Notes: generated by a model from the letters alone, not told the origin. Shown: positions 8,610 through 16,696, counted from the first letter of the stretch. The stretch: 64,000 nucleotides of DNA from Thalassobacter stenotrophicus (GCF_001458315.1 NZ_CYRX01000031.1:62001-126000), one strand, 5' to 3'. Program-made: numbers and translations.

Positions 8610-9521
8610 TTAGCCGCCGATTTTGGCTTTGCGGGCTTCCACGATGGACACGTATGTGTCGTGTGTGACGGGCTGGAAGCCGAGCGTTTCGCCAGCTGCA
8701 ACACCGTAGGCGCATTCTTCGTCACGCTCATGCAGACCGTCGACAAGCGCTGTCATTTTTTCCCGCACATCGGCGGGCAGAGCTTTGCGCAGAACGATGG
8801 GGCCTTCGGGGATCACGTTGGATTTCCAGATTTGCACCAGCTCGTTCATGTCGATCAGGCCTGCGTCCACAGCTTTGCGAAGCGCGCCGGAGTTGTAGCC
8901 GTCTTCCCAGTTGCCCTGAGCATCGGCCCAAGTCACGCCAGCGTCAATGTCGCCGTTGTTGACTGCAACGATGGTCTGCTCGTGGCCACCGGTGAACTTC
9001 ACTTCACCAAAGTACTCACCGGACTCCATGGTCACGCCGTCTTTGTACTGTGGGATCTCGATGGAGGGGATCAGGTAGCCGGAGGTGGAGTTTGGATCGC
9101 CAAAGCCGAACACTTTGTCTTCCATGTCGTCCAGTGATGTCACACCGCTGTCGGCGCGGGCAAACCCGATGGAGTGGTAGCCGATGGAGCCGTCCACGTT
9201 CACCTTGATCAGAACGGGATCAACGGCTTCGGGGTCTTGCAGGTAGGTCGCCGCATAAGCCGATGCGCCAAGCCATGCCATGTCGATGGTGCCGCCCAGC
9301 AGGCCCTGGATCACGCCGTTGTAGTCAGCGGGGGCGAACAGTTTGGTTTCGACGCCCAGTGTTTCGGTCGTGTAGTCGGCCAGACACTGGTAAGAATTCA
9401 TGCGGTCTTGGGCGTTTTCCCCGCCTAGGATGCCGATGCGGAATTCGCTGATGTCTTGCGCGAATGCGCCGGTCGTGAGGGCCGTTGTGGCAACAAGCGC
9501 CAGTGCGATAGTTTTGGTCAT
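8610..9521 (-). CDS. phnD: Phosphonate ABC transporter substrate-binding protein
   Basis: Periplasmic phosphonate-binding protein of about 303 residues. The signal peptide is MTKTIALALVATTALTTGAFA. The mature part shows PhnD features: FRIGILGGENAQDRM, DYTTETLGVETKLFAPADYNG, GTIDMAWLGASAYA, FGFGDPNSTSGYLIP and GDIDAGVTWADA. The ATG at 9521 has GGAGAGAG upstream; the frame runs on upstream without a plausible signal peptide. It is the second gene of the phnC-phnD-phnE-phnE operon. Confidence 0.93.
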   Translation of the reverse strand: MTKTIALALVATTALTTGAFAQDISEFRIGILGGENAQDRMNSYQCLADYTTETLGVETKLFAPADYNGVIQGLLGGTIDMAWLGASAYAATYLQDPEAVDPVLIKVNVDGSIGYHSIGFARADSGVTSLDDMEDKVFGFGDPNSTSGYLIPSIEIPQYKDGVTMESGEYFGEVKFTGGHEQTIVAVNNGDIDAGVTWADAQGNWEDGYNSGALRKAVDAGLIDMNELVQIWKSNVIPEGPIVLRKALPADVREKMTALVDGLHERDEECAYGVAAGETLGFQPVTHDTYVSIVEARKAKIGG

Positions 9522-9613
9522 AGGTCTCTCTCCAGAGTGATTGCCCCATCGCCTCATGGCGATCTGTGGGCGGGTCGATGAATGCCCCGTGGTTTCCCGG
9601 AGCCAAGACTGGT

Positions 9614-10414
9614 TCAGGCGATGACTTTTTGCCTGTCCAGTGTTTCGATTTCGGTGGATGTGGCGGCTTCGGAAAAATCCGCGCCAGCGCCATAGATGTC
9701 GCGGGCGACACCCGTGGTCAGTTGCTCGGGCGTGCCGTCAAAAACAATGCGTCCATCGCGCATACCGATCACGCGGTCGCAATAGCGGCGCGCGGTGTCC
9801 AACGTGTGCAGGTTGGCGATGACCATACGGCCATCTTCCTCGTGGATGGTGCGCAGGGATTGCATCACCACTTGGGCGTTCATCGGATCAAGGCTTGCGA
9901 TGGGTTCATCAGCGAGGATGATCTTGGGATCCTGCATCAAGGCCCGCGCAATTGCGACGCGCTGCTGCTGACCACCGGACAAAGCCTCCGCGCGCTTTGG
10001 CGCCTGCTCCGCAATGCCAAGACGATCCAGAATTTCGATCGCCTTGTGAATGTCGGACTGCGGAAACAGATTGAACATCGTCGCGAGCGTTGAGCGTTTG
10101 TTCAGGGTGCCATGCAGCACGTTGGATACAACATCCATGCGCGGTACCAGGTTAAACTGTTGAAAGATCATCGCACACCGCGACTGCCAATCCCGCATCG
10201 CCGCACCACGCAGCGATGTGATGTCCTCACCCTCGAACTGGATGGTGCCTTCGGACGCGTCGCTCAGACGGTTCAGCATACGCAGAAGCGTCGATTTACC
10301 CGCGCCAGAGCGCCCGATGATCCCAATCATAGTCGGTTGGCCAACAGAGATATTCGCCGCGTCTACGGCAATTTTATCTCCGAACCTTTTGGTGAGTTTT
10401 TCAATGTGCAGCAT
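9614..10414 (-). CDS. phnC: Phosphonate ABC transporter ATP-binding protein
   Basis: Cytoplasmic ATPase of about 266 residues that powers PhnDEE. It shows the Walker [10 protein letters not shown], a Q-loop ([14 protein letters not shown]), the ABC signature [15 protein letters not shown], Walker [13 protein letters not shown] and the switch His in ANLHTLDTA. The ATG at 10414 gives [11 protein letters not shown] with GGGGGCG upstream; a start at 10456 is less likely. It is the promoter-proximal gene of the operon, divergent from a small secreted protein gene. Confidence 0.93.
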   Translation of the reverse strand: MLHIEKLTKRFGDKIAVDAANISVGQPTMIGIIGRSGAGKSTLLRMLNRLSDASEGTIQFEGEDITSLRGAAMRDWQSRCAMIFQQFNLVPRMDVVSNVLHGTLNKRSTLATMFNLFPQSDIHKAIEILDRLGIAEQAPKRAEALSGGQQQRVAIARALMQDPKIILADEPIASLDPMNAQVVMQSLRTIHEEDGRMVIANLHTLDTARRYCDRVIGMRDGRIVFDGTPEQLTTGVARDIYGAGADFSEAATSTEIETLDRQKVIA

Positions 10415-10496
10415 GTCGCCCCCAGTCGTTGAGAGGCGTTTAGGTGGCGTGAACAACAGTTTTGTGACGCTTTTGATTCAAATTTTTTACAAAAAT

Positions 10497-10514
10497 ACAA
10501 AGGAAATGTGACAG
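10497..10514 (-). promoter_or_regulatory. Weak Pho-box-like site upstream of phnC
   Basis: On the minus strand CTGTCACATTT is followed 11 bp later by CCTTTGT, about 83-100 bp before the phnC ATG. A second weak pair (GCGTCAC then CTGTTGT, 10449-10470) lies nearer the start. Only the CTGTCAC unit matches the PhoB core well, so this is tentative. Confidence 0.3.
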
Positions 10515-10620
10515 TCAATTCAGTCAGCTAGAAAGCACCTGACATGAAGGCGTGGAAAGTTATCCACAGGTCGTCATAAAACTGTTACACTTTTGCCTGA
10601 AAGCCGCGTATCCTTACCGC

Positions 10621-10914
10621 ATGATGAAGTGTATATCTATTTTAGCTTTATTTTGTGGGGCCTTACCCGCGTCCGTTCATGCCAAGATGGCTGATCTAAA
10701 GTGCGACGACAGCAAACGCATGACCCAAACTCTTACCCACGTGATGCATGCCGACAGACAAGGTCGCGGCCTGCGCGACCCTGAAACGATGCTAGAGGTT
10801 TGGGTCACCCGCCATAATGGCGAGTGGTTGATTGTGCAAAACTACGCCAACGGGACGTCGTGTATAGTGGCCATGGGTGACCATTGGCAAAGCAAGCAGG
10901 CGGGGCCGGCTTAG
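10621..10914 (+). CDS. Small secreted hypothetical protein
   Basis: A 97-residue protein with a clear signal peptide (MMKCISILALFCGALPASVHA) followed by a short mature domain with two cysteines (DLKCDDSK, NGTSCIV) that could form a disulfide. The region with EVWVTRHNGEWLIVQNYANG looks like a small beta-rich domain. The family is not recognised. It is divergent from phnC and overlaps the convergent aldo/keto reductase gene by 4 nt at the stop codons. Confidence 0.6.
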   Translation: MMKCISILALFCGALPASVHAKMADLKCDDSKRMTQTLTHVMHADRQGRGLRDPETMLEVWVTRHNGEWLIVQNYANGTSCIVAMGDHWQSKQAGPA

Positions 10915-11849
10915 GTCGCCGCCTCCTCTAGCCGATCTGTCGCTGGTGCGGGCCGGGGCGACAACGCCTCAATCCGCGCATAATCGGCGTCACTAAGCCG
11001 ATACGCTAGTGCCGCGAGCGATGGCTTGAGTTGCTCTGTATTGCGGGCACTGATAATCGGGGCAGTCACCGCTGCATGCCCCTGCGCCCAAGCCACCGCC
11101 AAAGTCGCCGCAGGAACATTCATCTCAGCGGCCAGTTCGGATAGCGCATTCGCTGTCTGTTGCATCCAATCCTGCCCATAACGCGCGGCATAGCGGGTAT
11201 CCGACGACAAACGTCCTGTCCCGCCGACAGAATACTTGCCCGTCAATAATCCGCTCCCGAGCGGCGAATAGGGCGCCACAGCAAGTCCCTCAGACTGGGC
11301 CATAGGCAACAGTTCCACCTCGGCCTGCCGTTTCACAAGTGAATACATCGGTTGGATAATGTCGATACGTGTGCCCAAGCGTTCGGCCACGGCTTGCGCC
11401 TTAACAACCTGCCATGCCGCGAAGTTTGAAACGCCAATGTATCGAATTTTGCCTGTTTCTTGGAGCCTCGCCAGAACCTCAAAAGTCTCTGAGAGAGGTG
11501 TGTGGGGATCCCATCGATGCAGGTAAAGAACATCAATCATTTCGAGCTTCAAGCGCCTCCGACTTTCGTCAAATTGCGCCAAGATTGTCGCTCGCGTGCT
11601 TCCGCCGGTGTAGGCCGCTTTGCTCGCAATGATCAGCTGATCTCTTTCGCCTTGCGCGAATTCGCCCAGTAATTCTTCGGACTTACCCTGAGTATAGGCA
11701 TGGGCAGTATCAAAAAAGTTCACGCCCTCTGACCGACATGCGTCAAACATGGCACGGCTGAGCATAGCGTCCGCTGTTCCGCCAAATTGCATGCACCCGA
11801 AACAAAGAGACGAAGCAGTGTTGCCGCAAGTGGTTTTCAGTTCTGTCAT
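10911..11849 (-). CDS. Aldo/keto reductase
   Basis: NADPH-dependent oxidoreductase with a TIM-barrel fold, about 312 residues. It shows FFDTAHAYTQGKSEELLGEF with catalytic Asp and Tyr, the catalytic Lys in LIIASKAAY, and His in DVLYLHRWDP. GVSNFAAWQV and the cofactor loop PIISARNTEQL are also present. The ATG at 11849 (MTELKTTCGNT) has GAGTGGGAA upstream; the in-frame extension to 11960 is unlikely to be translated. The substrate is unknown and the gene stands alone. Confidence 0.85.
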   Translation of the reverse strand: MTELKTTCGNTASSLCFGCMQFGGTADAMLSRAMFDACRSEGVNFFDTAHAYTQGKSEELLGEFAQGERDQLIIASKAAYTGGSTRATILAQFDESRRRLKLEMIDVLYLHRWDPHTPLSETFEVLARLQETGKIRYIGVSNFAAWQVVKAQAVAERLGTRIDIIQPMYSLVKRQAEVELLPMAQSEGLAVAPYSPLGSGLLTGKYSVGGTGRLSSDTRYAARYGQDWMQQTANALSELAAEMNVPAATLAVAWAQGHAAVTAPIISARNTEQLKPSLAALAYRLSDADYARIEALSPRPAPATDRLEEAAT

Positions 11850-12302
11850 AGTTCCCACTCTTTTTTTGTCTAATCGGAAGACTCCATTAGGACACGGGCG
11901 TAACGAATATGTGACACGCCTATCCGTCTTTTTAAGGAGGTAGACACCTTTGGTCCTCAATGGTGCGAAGTCTTTTTAACTCAACAAATGAGAGTAAAGT
12001 TACATACAGCGCCAAAGCCAATTTTGCGCGGGCCGAAACAATAGATTGCTGCCAAACGCCCAAGTAGGGTGACGGCAGTCCAAGTCGAACCCGTCTCCGA
12101 TCACTACGGAATGCGTGAACTTATCCAAAACAAAGCTGACGCGACTCGGGAAGAGCGGCGCTTCGGTTGAGATTGAAGGTGTCGCTTAAGCAGAGGTGGC
12201 GTTCCTGCTGGGTAATCCCCCCAGTGACCTAATGGGATGAACTGCCTTCCCACCGAGATACCGCTAATGTTGCGGAGAATGGTGGAGAAAAGGATAATTC
12301 TG
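11850..12302. other. Gene-free stretch upstream of the truncated IS110 transposase
   Basis: About 450 bp without a convincing gene. The left part holds the leader of the aldo/keto reductase gene. The right part, just before the truncated IS110-type transposase, probably contains the non-coding left end of that element, since IS110-group elements carry a long leader there. Its outer boundary could not be fixed. Confidence 0.4.
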
Positions 12303-12763
12303 ATGGAAATTGCGGTTCTTGGGATCGATTTGGGCAAAGCGGTGTGCAGCGTGGCTGGTCTTGATGGCACTGGTGCGGTTGTCTTGCGTAAGCGCATACA
12401 ACGCTTCAGGCTCTTGGATTTTCTGGCCAAGCTACCGGCCTGTGTTGTTGCGATGGAAGCATGCGGTGGGGCGCATCACATTGGCCGCTTCTGTCTCGAG
12501 CAAGGCCACGAGCCGCGTTTGATGTTGCCGCTTTATGTTCGCCCTTATGTGAAAGTTCACAAGAATGATGATCGGGACGCTGAGGCCATTGCTGAAGCCG
12601 CCACACGGCCAACCATGTCTTTCGTGACAATTAAGTCAGAGGAACAGTTGGACTTGCAAGCGCTTCACCGCCTGCGCGAACGACTGGTCCACAACCGGAC
12701 CCGTCTGATCCATCAAGCGCGGGGCTTCCTGATGGAGCGAGGCGTTCTGGACCTGTCGCGGTT
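12303..12763 (+). pseudogene. IS110-family transposase, N-terminal fragment
   Basis: N-terminal part of a DEDD-type transposase: VLGIDLGKAVCSVAGLD (first Asp), VVAMEACGGAHHIGR (Glu), and VKVHKNDDRDAEAIAEAA (Asp pair), then a coiled region LQALHRLRERLVHNRTRLIHQ. The homology stops near residue 150, where the IS3 end begins at about 12764. The C-terminal transposase domain is absent. It differs clearly in sequence from the second IS110 transposase nearby, so it comes from another element. The remaining open frame to 12788 is IS3 sequence. Confidence 0.8.
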
Positions 12764-12810
12764 TGGTGCCGCTCCTTTGATAGCATAATGTGCAGCAAAG
12801 GAGCCGAGCT

Positions 12811-13052
12811 ATGGGCACAGGAAGAACGGATGAATTTCGCAGGGATGCGGCGCGAATTGCGCTGACTAGCGGGCTGACAAGGCGTCAGGTTGCGGACGAT
12901 TTGGGCGTTGGGCTTTCGACCTTGAACAAATGGGTGACCGTGCACCGCGACACGGATGTAGTCTCGCCCGAGGACCGCGAGCTTGCGCGGGAGAACGAGC
13001 GACTTCGGCGTGAGAACCGCATCCTCAAGGAGGAGAGGGACATCCTAAAAAA
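12811..13052 (+). pseudogene. IS3 OrfA (helix-turn-helix), interrupted by IS110
   Basis: DNA-binding subunit of the IS3 transposase: GLTRRQVADDLGVGLSTLNKW is the helix-turn-helix and ELARENERLRRENRILKEERDIL is a leucine-zipper-like coiled coil. Coding is cut after CTAAAAAA at 13045-13052. The missing end is found at 14668-14701, where the frame resumes as KATADFAGLKQ and a stop. Rejoined, the sequence gives an AAAAAAG heptamer, the usual programmed frameshift site that makes the OrfAB transposase. Confidence 0.85.
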
Positions 13053-13292
13053 CCGTTCCGGGTTGGGGGCCGCCTGTGCGCGGTAGAAACAGCCTGTGCT
13101 ATGTTGCGCTATGAAGGGCAGCGGCCGTTCGCTTATTGGTGGTACCGACGCTGTCGGGATCTCTGTTAAAAAACGTGGTCCATGGGTTGATGCGAACTTG
13201 AGAGTGGTGACGCCGTCCTGCGGTGATCCCGGTTAGGAAGATGACGGATTTGCACAGCCTACGCCCTTCTGTTGCCAAGAGGAGGACAGAAG

Positions 13293-14664
13293 ATGGCAAA
13301 GCAAAAGACCCAAACGATTGAGACCGTGAACATCGGCGCTGCTGCTGTTGATATCGGCTCGCGTGAACACATGGCTGCGGTAAACCCTGATGTGACGGAT
13401 GCGCCGGTACGTGCGTTTGGCACCTTTACCCATGACCTGCATGATTTGGCTGCCTGGTTCAGATCGCACGGTGTCACGAGTGTTGCGATGGAATCCACCG
13501 GTGTGTATTGGATCCCAGCCTACGAGATACTCGAACAGAATGGCTTCGAGGTCATTCTGGTCAATGCACGCTACGCCAAGAACGTGCCGGGTCGTAAGAC
13601 CGACGTTAGTGACGCCAGTTGGTTGCGACAGTTGCATTCTTATGGGGTGTTGCGTGGCAGCTTCCGACCATCTGTCGAGATCGCCACTCTGCGGGCGTAT
13701 CTGCGGCAGCGGGAACGGTTGGTGGAATACGCTGCAGCTCATATCCAGCACATGCAGAAGGCCCTGATGGAAATGAACGTCCAGCTGCATCATGTCGTGT
13801 CTGACATCACGGGTATTACAGGGATGAAGATCATCCGTGCGATTGTCGCGGGCGAACGGGATTTGGACGTGTTAGCCGCGTATCGCGACGTGCGTTGCAA
13901 GGCTTCAACAGAGACAATCAAAGCCGCGCTCAATGGCAATGATCGCCCCGAACACATCTTCGGGCTGACCCAGTCGCTCGAGCTCTATGACTTTTATCAG
14001 GCCAAGATGCTGGAATGTGATCGCCATCTTGAAACGACGCTTGCGGCATTGGGCGCAGATACCGAACATGATCCCAGTCAACTGCCACGCCCAGGCACAA
14101 AGACCAAGCACAAAGACCAAGCAAGTCAGCACGCCTTCGTTTGATGTACGGGCTGCACTGTTCGCCGTCCTTGGCGTTGATCTGACTGAGATCCATGGGA
14201 TGGGGCCGTCGCTGTCACTTAAATTGGTTGGCGAATGTGGCACTGACCTGCGCGCATGGCCAAGCGCCAAACACTTCACCTCGTGGCTCTGCTTGGCTCC
14301 GGGTAACAAGATATCTGGCGGTAAGGTGCTGTCATCACGAACAAGGCGATCTTCCAGCCAGGCTGCGGCCTTGTTGCGTTTGGCCGCGGTCACGATCGGG
14401 CGCAGCGATACAGCTCTGGGGGCTTTTTGCCGGAGATTAGCGGCACGCGCAGGTAAAGCCAAAGCAGTCACGGCCACCGCGCGCAAGATTGCCGTCCTGT
14501 TCTACAACACCCTCCGACACGGCATGACATACAAAGAGCCCGGTGCGTCCCATTATGAGGAACGATACCGCAATCGCGTGCTTGGCAATCTCAAACGTCG
14601 AGCCAAGTCACTCGGGTATGATTTGCAAGAGTTACCACCGGAGGCTAACATGGCTGTTTCTTAG
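13293..14664 (+). pseudogene. IS110-family transposase, frameshifted by a 13-bp duplication
   Basis: The ATG at 13293 has GGAGGA upstream. The N-terminal RuvC-like DEDD domain is complete: AAVDIGSREHMAAV (Asp), VAMESTGVYW (Glu) and RKTDVSDASWLRQL (Asp pair). The frame is lost within a 13-bp tandem repeat at 14096-14121 and ends at 14144. The C-terminal transposase_20 domain (IHGMGPSLSLKLVGECG; HFTSWLCLAPGNKISGGK) continues in another frame to 14664. Taking out one 13-bp copy restores a single frame reading PGTKTKQVSTPSFDV. Confidence 0.88.
14096..14121 (+). repeat. 13-bp perfect tandem duplication
   Basis: CACAAAGACCAAG occurs twice head to tail (14096-14108 and 14109-14121) inside the IS110 transposase. 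Because 13 is not a multiple of three it shifts the frame. A small slipped-strand duplication is the simplest origin. Confidence 0.92.
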
Positions 14665-14697
14665 GAAGGCGACCGCGGACTTCGCGGGTCTAAAGCA

Positions 14698-15555
14698 ATG
14701 AGATTTAGATTCATCGAAGAACACAGGTGCAGCTTTCCAGCCAACCGCCTGTGTGATGTCGTCGGCGTTAGCACACGCGGGCTACGCGCATTCCGCAGCC
14801 GCCCTGCCAGTCGCAGGCAGAGGTCTGATCTGGTCACGCTGGCGCATATCAAGAAACAGTCACGTCTAAGTCTTGGCAGCTACGGCAGGCCACGGATGAC
14901 GGAAGAGCTGAAAGAGATTGGCTTAGATGTCGGTCACCGTCGTGTCGGCCGTTTGATGCGTCAGAACGGCATATCGGTGGTCAGAACACGTAAATACAAG
15001 GTCACAACCGACAGTGATCACAAGTTTAACATTGCACCGAACCTGCTGGATCGTGACTTCAACGCAGATGCGCCAAACCAAAAGTGGGCAGGCGATATCA
15101 GTTACATTTGGACACGTGAGGGATGGTTGTACCTAGCGGTCATCTTGGACCTGCATTCCAGGCGCGTGATCGGCTGGGCCGTAAGCAATCGAATGAAGCG
15201 CGATCTGGCGATCAGGGCATTGAACATGGCCATCGCGTTCCGGCAACCGCCCAAGGACTGCATCCACCACACCAATCGTGGGTCGCAATATTGGTCGCAT
15301 GACTATCAGAAGATCCTGCGCCAGCATGGCTTCAGGGCCTCCATGAGCGGTAAAGGTAATGGTTATGACAATGCAGCCGTTGAGACGTTCTTCAAAACCA
15401 TCAAGGCAGAGCTGATCTGGCGGCGGTCATGGGCAACCAGGCGGCAAGCTGAGATGGCAATCTTCGAATACATCAATGGCTTCTACAATCCGCGGCGGCG
15501 GCACTCAGCACTGGGCTGGAAAAGCCCGGTCGCCTTCGAACGGAAAGTGGCCTAA
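14698..15555 (+). CDS. IS3-family transposase OrfB (DDE integrase)
   Basis: Catalytic subunit of 285 residues. An HTH_21-like region (LSLGSYGRPRMTEELKEIG) precedes the integrase core. The core has the first Asp in WAGDISYIWTREGWLYLAVI, the second in HHTNRGSQYWSHDY (here Asn replaces the usual Asp of HSDRGSQY), and the Glu in GNGYDNAAVETFFKTIK. It ends RRRHSALGWKSPVAFE, the typical IS3 terminus. It would normally be made as an OrfAB fusion, which is impossible here because OrfA is split. The Asp-to-Asn change would probably inactivate it as well. Confidence 0.85.
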   Translation: MRFRFIEEHRCSFPANRLCDVVGVSTRGLRAFRSRPASRRQRSDLVTLAHIKKQSRLSLGSYGRPRMTEELKEIGLDVGHRRVGRLMRQNGISVVRTRKYKVTTDSDHKFNIAPNLLDRDFNADAPNQKWAGDISYIWTREGWLYLAVILDLHSRRVIGWAVSNRMKRDLAIRALNMAIAFRQPPKDCIHHTNRGSQYWSHDYQKILRQHGFRASMSGKGNGYDNAAVETFFKTIKAELIWRRSWATRRQAEMAIFEYINGFYNPRRRHSALGWKSPVAFERKVA

Positions 15556-15577
15556 ACGAGCACTTGGGGCGGCACAA

Positions 15578-15807
15578 ATACGTGACAGCTCCTTGGCAAG
15601 ACGCGCCCGTTCCTCCTGCAAGTCAAGATCGCCAACCTTGGCGCGACCAGCAGCAATCTCTCGAACGTGGGTGATGTATTGGTTGGGCGCAACATCAAGA
15701 TCGTATTTCCCACGCCCTTTTGCCTCAATAACGCCTTTTTTGATCAGTTCGTTCGCATTTTTATGCGACATCCCCAAATGCTCGGCAAGTTCCAGAACTG
15801 TCGCCAT
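15578..15807 (-). pseudogene. Terminase small subunit (Nu1-like), truncated by IS3
   Basis: About 76 residues of native sequence start MATVLELAEHLGMSHKNANELIKKGVI, a winged-helix DNA-recognition domain with the Nu1 pattern. It continues to YITHVREIAAGRAK and the coiled region LDLQEERARLAKELSRI. Just after that point the frame runs into the IS3 end and stops inside it at 15505. Known Nu1/TerS proteins continue with an oligomerisation and large-subunit-binding part, which is missing here. In satellites this subunit selects the satellite genome for packaging. The ATG at 15807 has GGAG upstream. Confidence 0.7.
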
Positions 15808-15896
15808 ATCAATCTCCGTGATGTTAGACGACCTTATCATAACTTTTTGTGACTAGGAAACGTAAGTGCCTCACGCGTACCCGCATTGGGTGCCTC

Positions 15897-16103
15897 TCAG
15901 GAGGACCCGCTCTCTTGGGCCTCTTGGTCCGCCAGTTCGTCAATCGCCTGCGCCTCGCTGCGTAGGTGCGCGGCTGTCAGACGCAGCTTTGTGATGTAGT
16001 TTTCGACATCCTTTGCGACGTTCCCAGTCGCCCATCGATCAAGGACCCCCTCCACGGCTCGCTCCACTTCCCTGCGGACTCGTGTTTCTGTGCTGCTTGT
16101 CAT
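15897..16103 (-). CDS. Small hypothetical protein of the integrated element
   Basis: A 68-residue charged, helical protein beginning MTSSTETRVRREVERAVEGV. It has no cysteines, no membrane segment and no recognised family. It lies between the terminase remnant and the 108-residue protein on the same strand, so it belongs to the satellite-like block. A small regulator or packaging accessory protein is possible but unsupported. Confidence 0.5.
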   Translation of the reverse strand: MTSSTETRVRREVERAVEGVLDRWATGNVAKDVENYITKLRLTAAHLRSEAQAIDELADQEAQESGSS

Positions 16104-16145
16104 AATTTTCTCCGTTTCAGCGGCGCTGCATAGGCAACCCCTTTG

Positions 16146-16472
16146 TCAGCGCTTGTCTTCAGTGAACATGTAGGTTGGCCCACAAGCGGTGCTCTTTGCG
16201 TATGGGCAAGGCAAAATGTGGACACACCGACTGCAATACTTTGCGTCATGTGCCTCGCGCTTTGCTTTTTTTTCATCATCGGTCTCATCACCCGCAGCTT
16301 CCATAAAACGGATCATATTCCGCATGTGAATGATGCGCACTGGCTCATGCTTGCGGATGAAATCAATGTCTTGCCAGCGATCCTCCATTAGCTTGCTTGC
16401 TGGCTCAGGGCCTATTCTGCGCATTGTATTTAAAATTTCATTGGCCAAAGTGTTGGCTTGGTCGGTGCTCAT
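16146..16472 (-). CDS. Hypothetical protein with a C-terminal cysteine cluster
   Basis: About 108 residues from the ATG at 16472 (MSTDQANTLANEILNTMRR). The N-terminal two thirds look helical. The C-terminus has four cysteines in a short span (YCSRCVHILPCPYAKSTACG), which could bind zinc or form a treble-clef-like finger. The family is not recognised. It is separated from the primase gene by the iteron-like region. Confidence 0.5.
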   Translation of the reverse strand: MSTDQANTLANEILNTMRRIGPEPASKLMEDRWQDIDFIRKHEPVRIIHMRNMIRFMEAAGDETDDEKKAKREAHDAKYCSRCVHILPCPYAKSTACGPTYMFTEDKR

Positions 16473-16580
16473 TTTGTGTCTTCTTTCCAGTAGGTAAGTT
16501 GATCCTCCACCAGCCACCGGGTTTCCGGCCAGCTAGCGCCAAATGGCTGTTCTTTAGGTTGTGAGCGCCCTAAAGGGCGC

Positions 16581-16696
16581 TTCCAACCCAACGGGGTATA
16601 AGGGGGGTGGAAGAACAGGGGGTTGGAAGGAGGTTGGAACACCCTTTGTCATCGGGCTGGAACACGGTTGGAATTGGGGGTGGAAGGGGGTTGGAA
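16581..16696. repeat. Iteron-like array of GGTTGGAA repeats
   Basis: Forward copies of GGTTGGAA or a one-base variant start at 16605, 16621, 16632, 16655, 16666, 16678 and 16689, and one inverted copy lies at 16581-16588. Several spacings are 11-12 bp, and one is 23 bp, so many sites fall on one DNA face. A perfect 7-bp hairpin (16564-16581) borders the array. The array lies directly downstream of the Prim-Pol/helicase gene; a replication origin like the P4 crr/ori is the natural reading. Confidence 0.6.

Larger units (their letters stand above)
13053..14667 (+). mobile_element. IS110-family insertion sequence nested in IS3
   Basis: A 1.6-kb insert bounded by the two halves of the IS3 A6G heptamer; the AA at 14666-14667 may be a 2-bp duplication or part of the element. 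It has a non-coding left end of about 240 bp, a DEDD transposase and almost no right non-coding region. This layout fits the IS110 group, in which the left non-coding end is known to encode a bridge RNA. No terminal inverted repeats are evident, as expected for this family. Confidence 0.75.
12764..15577 (+). mobile_element. IS3-family insertion sequence split by a nested IS110 element
   Basis: The ends are estimated from imperfect inverted repeats (TGGTGCCGCTCC on the left; TGTGCCGCCCC reading inward on the right). Removing the nested element leaves about 1.2 kb, the normal size for IS3. It encodes OrfA (HTH plus leucine-zipper region) and OrfB (DDE integrase). The left flank is an IS110 fragment and the right flank is a phage-type terminase gene. 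No matching target duplication was found, which suggests rearrangement or deletion at one end. Boundaries are good to a few bases at best. Confidence 0.7.

Noticed and set aside
14096-14144. Programmed frameshift in the IS110 transposase
   Set aside because: The shift coincides exactly with a 13-bp tandem copy, and IS110 transposases are made from a single frame.
15568-15600. CAAAGGAGC/CCAAGGAGC as IS3 terminal repeats
   Set aside because: The right copy encodes LAKE of the terminase small subunit, a conserved part of that gene, so it belongs to the target and not to the IS.
16565-16616. CRISPR array at the repeats near the primase gene
   Set aside because: Repeats are 8 bp with 11-16 bp steps and no spacers of constant length; no cas genes are present.
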